A stretch of DNA of 64,000 bases from contig CM072523.1 in assembly GCA_036898135.1 (NCBI GenBank), positions 40,514,876 through 40,578,875 on the forward strand. The letters run 5' to 3'. Positions 36,001 to 45,586 of this stretch are shown in pieces. The DNA is from Oncomelania hupensis (lineage: Eukaryota > Mollusca > Gastropoda > Littorinimorpha > Pomatiopsidae). The notes beneath the pieces are model-generated. The model searched no databases, was not told the DNA's origin, and saw nothing but the letters and a program-made list of their open reading frames with translations. The translations under genes were made by a program, and so were the position numbers. Every line of letters begins with the position of its first letter. The first letter of the stretch is position 1.

Positions 36001-39000
36001 TTGGAAAACTTCATACGACGACTCCTGCCTTGTTGCTGAGTGAACAGGTTGCGTGGATAAACGAACATGAGTTACACTTATCAGGATTCAAGCATGGGGC
36101 TGAATCAACTACTGATTAAAAAACAACAGCAGAGTGTGACACCATGCTTGACCATGTAATGCAACCTTAGTGGATGCCAAAAGCCAACATTTGTAAATAG
36201 GAGTACTTCCTAAATAGCTGTCAACATGTATTTTGTACCGCTTTTCAGGGGAAGCAACTCTCATTGACCTACTTTCGGTTTATTTAGGGCAAAAGGCGTA
36301 CTGTCAACATGTATTTTGTACCGCTTTTCAGGGGAAGCAACTCTACTTTCGGTTTATTTAGGGATAATGCCTATTGTGCCACAATAATGAAATTTTTTAA
36401 AGAAAACCTCAAGTTAAATGTTCTGTTTGCAGTAAACCATTGTGTTTCACAAAGAATAGAAATTGCCTTGTTGCTGCTCTCCAAAACTCCCTAACAATTT
36501 TTTCCCATTGCATTGCTAGATAGTGGCAGAAGATGAAGTGAATTGTATGAATCATAGCTGACATAGTCATTTGTGTATTTTTGCTGTTGAATTTACTTTG
36601 AAGTATAATGGTTAGTTTCACATGTTCTGCATTGTGCTTCAGGTGTCGCGAGCTTTTGGTCGCCTTTGTCAGCCTAAGAGACATATCTTTAGTATATTGT
36701 GTTCAATTTTAGTTCTTTTTATGTGGAATTAAGGAAACAATTTGATAAAGGACTAAATGAGAGTGATAAATTACAAAGTACAGAAATAAGCTTTCTCTAT
36801 TGTTGTTCAATGTTGTCTGTTTTGGACTAATAAATTGTAAGGAAAAGTGAACACTTCTTTAAATTTGTATGTTAATTTGTGAAATATTAACTTTTAAATG
36901 GACTTTTATGAAGCTCATTTTATACAGTATCTTATAATGAACCAAAATTAATTTTTGAATTATAATAAAATTTACACGGAAAAGGTACTCATGGTCAGTC
37001 ATAAATGGTTAAAATTAGACTTATTTTGTGTGAAATTGAATAGACAGTTTTTTAAAAAAAAAAGTAAAATTGAGGCAATACTCTTGCAAGAAAAAATCCT
37101 TCTTTGAGACTTTTAAGTGTTGGGTATTTTTAGCGAAGAAAAATGTTAATAAATTACACTTGAATTTTTGTTTCTGTGTTATGTTGTTATTTCGAAATGT
37201 TTGAACGCATCAGTGTTTTTTCTGTGTAATGTGATAAACTTATGAAATATAAAATGTTTACACAAAATAACCAGACATTAACACAAAATAACCAAAATTT
37301 GTACAAACATTTAAGAGTTAAAGCGTTGTTGATGTCTACATAGTTATTTGCACAACTGCGGAAGTCAGTCTCATATAATAATTATTATTTAGTGATTCAG
37401 CTGTTAGTTCATGGAGTCTGTGGTGCCCCAACGACCTTCGAGTTACGTATTAGATAGGATAGCTGGCATAGTCATTTGTGTATTTTTGCTGTTGAATTTA
37501 CTTTGAAGTATATAATGGTTTGTTTTACGTGTTCTGATTGGATATTTCATGGAGTTAGTTACCTTGTGTTGGAAGCCACTTTTCCCGTTTCTGGACTGCG
37601 TAATTTTAACGTAAGGGTATCATTTATAGCAAATTCTGCTTTCTTTTGACCTTAGATGCACTTTTGTGACAATGAATGCAGTATGCCTGCATGGGTCTGC
37701 CCTTCAATAATGGTACAGGACGCAGTCAATATAAAAATTTCAAAAATAAAAATTCGATGTTCTTTCCGTCTTCTAATAGCGATCTTCCTGCCTTTACACC
37801 ACCTGTTTGAGTGATGGATGTGTATTTGGTGTGTGTGAGGGTGGATGCGACAGGTGAGCGTGTATGTTGGTAAGGATCGCCGCGCTTTGAGCCTGATTGA
37901 TATGGGGAAAGGCGCATATATAGCATCCTGTATTATTATTATTATTCCTCTTGTTTTGTCTATTTTTACCTTGTTGCATACACACATGATCTAAAACAAC
38001 GAGTATGATTGCATACAGGAACACAACACTGTAAAATGTTAGTTTAACCCATGAAATGTCTTTGTCTTACGTCTTAGAACTGATAATGCCTTAGAACTGA
38101 TGAAAGTAAAATGCTCATTGGGGCACTGACTTGTCAGTTCCTGTGATGATATTGATGAAAGTTAGTATGAATGATGTTGATGGGGGTTGTGTTGTCCACA
38201 GTTACATGAACTGCTGCCATCCATCTTGACCTGTGTGGTGTGCAACCAAGTGTGCTTGCGCCCAGACTCTGACAACCATTGGGCACTGCGAGACTTTGCC
38301 GCTCGCCTGGTGGCAACTATATGCAAGTAAGTGTGTGAATGTTAGTGGAGCTAAAGAGTAACACTGTAATACAGTATGCCTTTTCGATCCACCCACATGC
38401 CGTCAACTCCTGTGGTGTAGAGTAGAATTCTGCCATAGCTCTTAGATCTCCTCTTCTAGTTGGTGTTCTGGCAAGATATTCTGTAATAAAGTAGGTCTTC
38501 TTGACTCACCCTGGTGCCTTTCATTTCTATACAACAGATTAGATTTTGGCCATAGCTGTTTGATCGTATCTTCATGGATCAAACAAGCCAATCAATTGAT
38601 GAAAAATGAACAGAAATGTGCTGAAAATTCTGTCAGTCCAAACTTCAAACAAAAATATTGTTCTTTCTTCTTGAGATTCGCGATTTTCAACCCTGTTGTG
38701 AGCAGGCTGCAGGTTTTAGTTTTCATGTGACTGGAAACGGAAAATCAGCCCAGTGACTGTAAACCCCATGGGATTCTAGAGTGTTTAGCACGCCATTGCG
38801 ATCTACTCGACTCCGTCTCTTTTGTTTGTTTTGACAAGCGCCAGAACCAGTGAAATGGTTTAATCATTCAAAATGCCAGTTGTCAAAGAAAACACATAGA
38901 CTGAGTTGCTCGAGGCTGGTCTAGTCAACAAATGGTGATGGAACTGGTTGGACTAGAAAGACGAAAACTATTTGCTATTTCGAACTTGGCTACAGCACAG

Positions 39001-42000
39001 GCTCAGAGCATTTAATCGTAGGCCTAACTACAATACTCTCATAATATTATTAGAGTACTATAGTGAGCTTGAGACTTACGAGTAAGTGCTCTGGGCCTGT
39101 GGCTACAGAAATTTGATAGTCATGGACAGTGCTTGTGTGCCATCTGCTGTAAAGTCATTAAATATGGAAGAAATGGAAGGAAGAATCTACCTACCCATGC
39201 CAGAAGCAAACAACACAAGGATACTATCAGCCACTCTTCCCTCCCTCCCCCATCATCCCACCACCACCACTCTTGCACACTCTGCCATCTTTACCTTTAT
39301 TAATTTTCCTGCTATAGTTGTTTGTTTTGTGTTTTTGTTACAATAATTTATTAATTATGACTTAGTTTCAAATGTAAGTTGGATGCATTTCATAGTTGAC
39401 TTTGTTTCCTGAATATAAATAAAGACAATTACCAGTTACATTTTTGTTGTCGTTTCTAATAGAAATAAGGCAATATACATATTGTTGACATATAAATTAT
39501 AATATTTGTGAAAGGATAATTAATACATTTGGCGACTAGATATGTGGTTCTTAAACATTTCACACAATGTCTTACTTCACTGAACTGTCAGAGAAACAAT
39601 ACAATATTCCTGTGTGTATATGTATTGAATTAAAGAGTATAACTGTTCATCTGGTATTTGCGTTAGTATTTTAGTTTGAGTTTGAATCCCCTCACTCGCT
39701 GTTTGAACTGAAGTCACTGATCCCATTCGGGTAACGTGACACTTTCTCTTTTTTTTTTTTTAATCACCAAAGTCCCTTTCTTCACTGATTAAAAATACGT
39801 TACAGGTATTTCCTAAATTACAAGAAGATTTGTCCATTGCTTGTGGTTAGTATTTTTATAGCTGTGTGTTTGTATAGGCTTTCTTTATAATAGTTAACTT
39901 CACAGTCATAAGCATCTAGAGTTTTGATAAATGTTATGATGGTGTGCTTCATTTGATGTTGAACTGTTCTACCTTCACTTTGTCTTTACGGTTTGTCTTG
40001 TTTCTCGTTATAATGAAACTACCATTGTGTAAGATAACGGATCTGAAAGCTTAAGAGTTTGACTGGAAGAAATTGATTTTATTTTGTTATTTCACTTTGA
40101 GTGTTTTACAGTCCTGTTTTTGTTTGTTAAGAAGCGAGGACTGGCCACCAAATCACGCTTAAACAGTCTTAAATTCGTTTTCGTACAGGGGGCGTTGTCC
40201 CTTCTTCCCCTCCTCCTACCCCTGGGGCCCACTATTCAGGCACTGCCCCAAACCCCACTAGGGCCTGGGCGGCCTCTGGATCCCTGCCTTATTTCAGTCA
40301 ACTGTATCTAATAGTTGATGTTTTTTTTAGAGTTACTCTTGTTTCAGTTGTTGCTAGACCACAATGGAAACGGAATGATATAAAAGTATCTAGACTTTGA
40401 GGAATTATTGGTTTGAATTATTGTCAGAAAGAGTGTTTCTCAAATGTTATTTTTCTCTCATGTTCCCACATTTCATGATTTTCTGTTGTCGTTGTTTTTT
40501 TCTTATGATTTGCAGTCATGCATAATTTTTTTCTTTCTGACAGGAACTTTTCAACAACACACAACAACATTCAAGCCAGAACCACAAAGGAGTTCACACA
40601 GGCTCTTGGAGATGAGAAGAAATCACTAGCAACCATTTATGGTGTTGTGGCAGGACTCGGCGAATTGGGACCAGAGGTTGAATTTGAATAAAAGAACACA
40701 TTAATACATTAATTAATTAAGCAGATATGAAACATCTTGCACTTTAAAATGGTAGCCTGTTGTTTAAGATTATTTTGGTATTAGAAAACATCAATTGTTT
40801 TATAAAATGTGTGATATGTTTGATAAGATTTTTATTTTTTTGAAAAATGTTAGATTTATTTTGCGTACTCACAGGACATACTTTAAAAAAGATTTTAGAA
40901 AATCTTAATAATGTATTGGAATTTGTGGGCCGTTGGGTAGCAAGAATGACAGTTTAAAGTAGTGTACACAGTGTACTCAAATGTCAGCCGATAATATGAC
41001 AGCCTGTACAGGCAGTGGTTCAAACCCCGTTGACAGCCTTTAAGTAAAATAATAATTTTTTTTAAATGAAATTAAATAAATAAATAAATAAAATAAAAAA
41101 TATTCAAAAATAAATATATATATTTTTAAAAAGTACCTTGAGGCTCTGCTCCCCTACTCCTCCGGGTGAGAGTATAAACTGAGGTCTAGTCTGTACAAGC
41201 ATGCGTTTCCATCGCATGGACTTTAAAGATTCTGATGCTCATGTCCTAGACGGGTGAATTCCAGCTACACAAATACACCCATGCACTAGGTCCCTTCTCC
41301 CCATCCCCAGTCGCCCAGGATTTTGCTCAGTCGCCTAGGCATCAGACTATGCGCCCAAAGGTTGCAGATGGGCATCTCGCGTCAGATCCTGTATCGATCA
41401 GTGCCTTGAATGATTAAATAAATAAATAAAATCAACAAGACAGTTGAATTGACAAGATATTATTATGCTTTTGCAGTTTCAGTCCATCAGTTTGAGAGAC
41501 AACAAAATTAATAGTAATTCAAGCCAGCAGGTTGATCTGTTGTTGTTTTTCAGGTGGTGAGATCATGCATTTTCCCATACCTGAAGAACATTGGAGAGCG
41601 GATGAGGATTGCGTCGGAAGGTCAGATAGTGAATGCTGCCGACAGAGCAGCTTGTGATCACTTAAAGAAACAGCTGCATGTAAGTAAAACCAACCCTTAC
41701 AGCCTCTCCCCAACTTCCTTTTTCTTGAACCAGTGTAGCCAGTTTTCACTAGAGTTCACCTTTCCCTTGAACCAGTGTAGCCAGTTTTCACTAGAGTTCA
41801 CCTTTCCCTTGAACCAGTGTAGCCAGTTTTCACTAGAGTTCACCTTTCCCTTGAACCAGTGTAGCCAGTTTTCACTAGAGTTCACCTTTCCCTTGAACCA
41901 GTGTAGCCAGTTTTCACTAGAGTTCACCTTTCCCTTGAACCAGTGTAGCCAGTTTTCACTAGAGTTCACCTTTCCCTTGGTTTCGTGCAAACTGTCAAGA

Positions 42001-44964
42001 GAATTAGCAAGTGTAGACTGTGTGTAAGCCTAAGCCTTAACAACTTCTTAACATTCAGATTGGGGTCTGCGCTGCTTTTCAGCTGCTGACTGCCTTTATA
42101 GGCTAGTAACATTCCATCTGTGCCTGAACCTAGTGGCAAACAGTCTTGTTATTTTTTTCATAGTTTAGTTTGCTAGTTTCTCCCCTCCCTCCTCCATCCC
42201 TATGTGTCCAAACCTCCACAAGTAGTTGTTGACTATGGGTGTTTAGTTAGGCTTAAACTGTAATGGTTCCAGTTTTGCAGACATGCCTATCCATACAGAA
42301 TTTCCGTATTTTTTCCGGAAATTTGAAAAACTCTGCAAGCACTACGGAAAGTCCGGAAATAAATAAAAACAACATTGGGAAAAAAAAAAGAACTCGTTGG
42401 CCTGTGGTAATGCACCGCATGACGTTTTTCCGAAGCCAGCCAAAACCGGTTTAATGCCACAATGCGCAGTCGCAGTGGAGACACATGGCATCAAAGTTTT
42501 CGTTAGAGGCATCGAAGTTTGCCGAACCAGTTTTGCGCAGTCGCAGTGAAGATCGGTGCTCGTGAGACAGAATTCAAAACATGGCGTCCAAACGAATGGC
42601 TAAGCAAAGTGATTGTGAACCTGAATCTTCAAAGAAACGGTGCAAGGGGCAGAAATATCTTGCCTCAAAGTCGGAAAAGTGTCCTTTCGTTATTCACTGA
42701 CTCAAAACCAATTTGGCATCTCCACCATCAAGCGGCACATAGAAGGCCCACATCTTATCAAGAATTACGAGGCTTTGGAGAAGAAAAAGAAGATTGTGGC
42801 AGCAAATCAATCTATCACTGGATTCTTTGCTTAATATTAAAAACGATTAGTGCAAAAACAATAAGTAGTAAAAGTAAATGCAGAAATCGTAATAGTAATA
42901 CTGAAATTTGAAAAAGCTAATACTGAAACTTGAAATTGAGGGTAGGCATGCCTGGTTTTGGTATCACCAGTTGTATTCTGTATGTGCTGGTACCAGTTTT
43001 GGTATATAATTTTAAAAAAAAAATTTATATGTGTTACATCGGATATATGCATCAGTTTATGTTGATTTTGTACTATTACCAAGGAGTCACTGAAGGTGTT
43101 GTTGTATGGTTGGTTTTCAGAAACACATAGGCAGCTTACTAAAGCAATGGGTGGCAGCAGAAACACTAGAAGAGTACAGCAACAAATGTGGTTATTACCT
43201 GGGCCCAATACTGTACCACATGGCACAGAAAGACCATCAGGCCGTCAGCATTCTACCTGCACAGAGCAGTAGTGCTACACTAGTTCGCAGATCGGTATGC
43301 GCTTTTGGTTTCCTATAGGAAAGTGAGAAGAGGGGTTGGGTGGGAGGTGATGGGGGAGGGTAAGTTTTTGTCTTTTAATTTTAATTAATAGTTTTGCCAA
43401 GAGACAAAACGATTTTGTAGAAAGAATAAAGTAAAATTGTTCTGTTTGAAGAAAGGGGACTGAAGTAAATCCAAGCTTTTTGGACACCATTCTTAAGAGC
43501 GAGGCAGATAATTTTTTCAAACTTTTATTCACATAATATGATCATATAATTGTGGAAGCTATCAAATAAGCATGTAAGCAGCTTAAAAAGAGGTTCGGTC
43601 CCTCGATAACGTCTCTTTTAGCAAAGGGCTCCTTGTTAGTCATTATGCATAGTACGCAAAACTTCTGCATGGGTTAATTCATAATCTGAGTATATTTTGT
43701 ACTGTGAAGCTTCTTTTACAGAGCCAACCAACGCAGATCATCCTGCAGTCGGGCAGTTCAGCACCGACCCCTCTGATACCCTCAGGATCCCTCTTCCCAG
43801 CTGGAAGCGTCTCCCAAGCTCCACGTACACCAGCTACCCCTACGGGCAACAACAAATTTGTGATCATGACCTCCCAGCGTGGTCCAGCCACTGGGACGGA
43901 ACTCTCTGCCACTCCTGGGAGTAGCATGGTGAGTTTAATCCCAGGGTTAAACTTTGTAATCAAAAAGCCACTGCCCGCAGCAATTAAACCAGTTTCAATA
44001 TTTGAGGGTGAGTGTTAATAATTGTTTCTTTTTTCTCTGTTTGTATTACTTGTTTTTGGTTTATTTATTAAACTTGTAAGTTAATTTATAATTTTCTGTT
44101 TATTTATCGTTTCATTTTATTTGTTATTGACATTATTCTGTTTATTTAATTACTTAGTTTTGCCTGTATTGTTAAAACCATTATTTTATTGGGTTGGGTT
44201 GTTTAGTTTAATTATGTATTTATATTGAGTTGGTACTGTCTTTGATTTGCATGCATGCAGCAGTGTGTCTACGTATTCACAAATACACCCACAAATTCAG
44301 CAAAAATCTGATCAAATATACCAAGCTACTGAAGAATCCATTAAACCTTTTGCTAATCTAACGCTCACATCAGAGCTTTTGCTATCAAAAGAATCCATGG
44401 CATGTATATCAGCTGGCAGTGATTTTGTCTTTGGTTACCTGTTTATTGAATGTATTGTTTATTCATAAATTCTATTTATGTTTTTATGAACTTACCTATT
44501 TTATTATATTATTTAATGTTATTATTTTTTGTTTAGTGGTAATGTTTTATCATCATCGTCGTCATCGTTCACTTTTATCATGCTTGCTTCATGTTGCAAA
44601 GGGCTTCTTTTAACATTTGCTAAATCTTCAGTTAATGAAGTTGCATAACAAAGTGCATCACTTTAATGCTTTGAGTTACCATTTTCGTTCTTCTTCTTGA
44701 CTAAAATGCGATTTTAAAAAATATTTCTGTCTTCAATTCTTACAGACTAGCAGTGGGCAAAAAATTGTTGTCATCCAGGGTGCCAACATCAAAACAGAGC
44801 CTGTTCTTCAACCTGGCACCCCTACTGTTGGAGGTTCCATTATCTCGGCCAACACTATCACCTCTACGCCGCCTTCCACTTTTCATGAACTAGGGATGAA
44901 AAGCATATTTCCTGGCCAGGCAACAAACTTGTCTTTCACAGTGAAGAAAGAGGAGAAGCCCTGA
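27064..44964 (+). CDS. TAF6: TBP-associated factor 6 (TFIID subunit), 622 residues, eleven coding exons
   Basis: Exons 27064-27249, 28920-29006, 29416-29569, 31648-31925, 32982-33161, 38202-38326, 40544-40676, 41554-41679, 43121-43294, 43722-43928 and 44746-44964 join without a frame break. TAF6 is a TFIID and SAGA-type coactivator subunit; its histone fold pairs with TAF9, and its HEAT-repeat domain scaffolds TFIID in the nucleus. The histone fold spans about residues 20-91 ([28 protein letters not shown]). The HEAT region spans about 215-480 and has family hallmarks: [63 protein letters not shown] lies between them. The tail is Ser/Thr/Pro-rich, as in other TAF6 proteins. Length is close to human TAF6 (677). 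Intron 2 begins with GC rather than GT. The 5.0-kb intron 5 and others are packed with transposons. Confidence 0.97.
27428..27737. mobile_element. GGTCGATTCGCCG-repeat element with inverted ends
   Basis: The left end has GGCGTTTCGCCGGATGGTCG and repeated GGTCGATTCGCCG; the right end, inverted, has GGTCGTTTCGCCGGAAAT and GGCGAATCGACC. The inside holds a 17-bp stretch of CCCTAA repeats (27550-27566), a telomere-like but very short run. It lies in TAF6 intron 1 and is noncoding. The superfamily is not clear. Confidence 0.55.
27741..28200. mobile_element. MITE with inverted ends of about 50 bp
   Basis: At the left, AATCACAAACA...AGCAACACATTCGTATCACGTAAAACGATGTCAGCTCCAAATTCACTGC is matched in reverse by GCAGTGAATTTGGAGC...GTGTTGCT...TGTTTGTGATTC at the right (28131-28199). 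It is about 460 bp and noncoding. It abuts the preceding element in TAF6 intron 1. Confidence 0.75.
29697..31246 (+). mobile_element. Internally deleted hAT-like transposon in TAF6 intron 3
   Basis: The ends are CAGGGTTCGTACTC (29697) and, inverted, CAGGGTTCATACTC (ending at 31246): 14 bp with one mismatch. CTCCTTGAA(A/T) repeats lie near both ends. The inside has a frame at about 30118-30336 and one at 30324-30818; the latter has [11 protein letters not shown], which resembles the C-terminal dimerisation region of hAT transposases, then a Lys/Glu-rich coiled-coil-like tail. No DDE core is seen, so it cannot move by itself. No clear target duplication is left. Confidence 0.75.
31247..31321. 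other. Near-perfect 75-bp palindrome
   Basis: CAAATATTTTAAATAGTAAAAACT followed by a T/A-rich centre is mirrored by AGTTTTTACTATCTAAAATATTTG. It starts right at the end of the hAT-like element. It is noncoding and AT-rich. Confidence 0.8.
31970..32905 (+). repeat. AGGTCA-rich repeat fragment, split by a piggyBac-type element
   Basis: AAATTTCACTTTTTTCCTAAGTTAT...TTAA before 32005 and TTAATATTGAACCTATGATTC...GGTCAAGGTCATTG after 32769 correspond to one continuous stretch of the copy at 62.6-63.6 kb (around 62945-63075). The fragment lies in TAF6 intron 4. Confidence 0.8.
32002..32772 (+). mobile_element. piggyBac-type nonautonomous element, TTAA target
   Basis: Both ends carry TTAA (32002-32005, 32769-32772) next to inverted ends: TTAACCCTTTTTTTTTAGCC at the left and TTAACGCTTTTTCAGGC when the right end is reversed. 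The empty site is seen in the uninterrupted AGGTCA repeat at 62974-62977. The inside has a broken frame with an acidic stretch ([14 protein letters not shown]...), as in the N-terminus of piggyBac transposases. The DDE core is missing. Confidence 0.88.
33600..35247 (+). pseudogene. Decayed piggyBac-family transposase
   Basis: Fragments in shifting frames follow the order of a piggyBac (DDE_Tnp_1_7) transposase. They are an acidic N-terminal piece (about 33600-33708, [16 protein letters not shown]), a piece at about 34270-34500 with [13 protein letters not shown] and [23 protein letters not shown], a piece at 34640-34842 with [17 protein letters not shown], and a C-terminal piece at 35047-35247. 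Stops and frameshifts separate them. It is a dead copy in TAF6 intron 5. Confidence 0.82.
35295..35640 (+). mobile_element. tRNA-derived SINE with long variable-arm head
   Basis: The head has TGTGGCCAAGTGGGCCAAGGCG (box A region) and GGTGTGGGTTCGATCC (box B), separated by more sequence than in a class I tRNA, like a Leu/Ser-type tRNA. The body includes TTTTCTCCGGGTACTCCGG and ends in runs of C and A. TAF6 intron 5. Confidence 0.75.
35740..36200. other. Possible LTR-like or promoter-like fragment
   Basis: A TATA-like ACTATATAGG (near 35913-35922) is followed by a stretch ending GTGAACAGGTTGCGTGG (near 36040-36057) and an ATG at 36067. This resembles a retroelement LTR with a leader, but no matching second LTR, polypurine tract or pol frame is seen here. 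Unassigned. Confidence 0.25.
36205..36372 (+). repeat. Dimeric repeat shared with 21.7 kb
   Basis: CAACATGTATTTTGTACCGCTTTTCAGGGGAAGCAACTCT followed by TACTTTCGGTTTATTTAGGG occurs twice (about 36223-36285 and 36305-36365). It is the inverse of 21711-21873. Confidence 0.85.
37416..37462 (+). repeat. LINE 3'-end fragment
   Basis: CTGTGGTGCCCCAACGACCTTCGAGTTACG...ATAGGATAG matches the extreme 3' end of the LINE at 45587-48652 (CTGTGGTGCCCCTACGACC...GGATAGGATAG). Confidence 0.7.
37800..37945. repeat. SINE-tail fragment with ATT end
   Basis: GTGTGTGAGGGTGG...CGCCGCGCTTTGAGCCTGATTGATATGGGGAAAGGCGCATATATAGC...TATTATTATTATT. It parallels 13375-13478 and lies in TAF6 intron 5. Confidence 0.5.
38987..39108. 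mobile_element. Short foldback element
   Basis: GGCTACAGCACAGGCTCAGAGCATTTA... is mirrored by ...AGTGCTCTGGGCCTGTGGCTACAG at the right. It is imperfect but extends through most of the 120 bp, in TAF6 intron 6. Confidence 0.55.
41725..41976 (+). repeat. 42-bp minisatellite, six copies
   Basis: TTGAACCAGTGTAGCC...TTCACCTTTCCC repeats six times with no visible change. Because 42 is a multiple of three, the plus frame stays open and repeats a 14-residue peptide, but it is intronic. It starts only about 45 bases past the donor of TAF6 exon 8. Confidence 0.97.
42278..42954 (+). mobile_element. hAT-like element with 6-bp target duplication GTTTTG
   Basis: The ends are CAGACATGCCTATCC and, reversed, CAGGCATGCCTACCC. 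GTTTTG flanks both sides (42272-42277 and 42955-42960). The inside carries a frame fragment (about 42580-42830) with a Lys-rich start ([20 protein letters not shown]) and a segment [18 protein letters not shown], like the N-terminal region of a BED/hAT-type protein. Its start is separated from it by a stop or frame change. Internally deleted, in TAF6 intron 8. Confidence 0.9.
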
Positions 44965-45379
44965 TTATGAGCAGCTAAGGCGGACAATATGGACACATTT
45001 CTGTCCTCGCTTCTACATCCACAATTTTGGGATGGTGAACAATGTTGACCACATCTTGCACTGTGAACAAAACTATTGAATGTGTTGATGTATGTGGCGT
45101 GTGATGACGTGCGAGGATGATAACCGTTGATTGTGAATGGTTTGGAAAGGTTGTGTGGTAACCTCTAAGTGGTTCATTTCTAAGGCAGCTCATGTGCTTG
45201 TGCTTTTGTACAAATGTTTATTTCCTTGTTGGCTTTTATGCATTAACAGTAGATCAATTCAGGATTGTTTGTTTGTAGCAAAGAAAAACATGAATCATAT
45301 AATGGTAATGTTAGGGTGGGAAGATTGTTTTGTAGACAAATAGGCCTAAAAGACTCGCTGAGTCTTTAAAAACAAAACA

Positions 45380-45385
45380 AATAAA
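45380..45385 (+). terminator. TAF6 poly(A) signal AATAAA
   Basis: AATAAA lies about 416 bases past the TAF6 stop, before the LINE begins. The 3' UTR therefore probably ends near 45.4 kb and does not include the LINE. Confidence 0.6.
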
Positions 45386-45586
45386 ATTACACATTCATCT
45401 GCACAGAAGACACATTAAGCTTGTTTTAAAATCTCTTTGCGTGCATGCAAACTGAGGCACACCTCTCCAAGCGCATATTGCACATGCACAAGCTCACGAT
45501 TCTCTGTCTGTCCGTCTGTCCCCTCGCTCTTGTCTCTATCATTCTTGCTCTGTCTGCTAAATAAGTTTCTCTAGAAAGACATAATC

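Noticed and set aside
38400..40540. Extra TAF6 exons in intron 6
   Set aside because: The joined protein is complete without them and the frames there show no TAF6-like sequence.
41697..42027. Frames with a 14-residue repeat on both strands
   Set aside because: They exist only because the 42-bp minisatellite is a multiple of three; the region is intronic.
44236..44470. Short stretch in TAF6 intron 10 like the AGGTCA repeat start
   Set aside because: Only about 20 bases (GCAGTGTGTCTACGTATTCAC) resemble it; too short to call.
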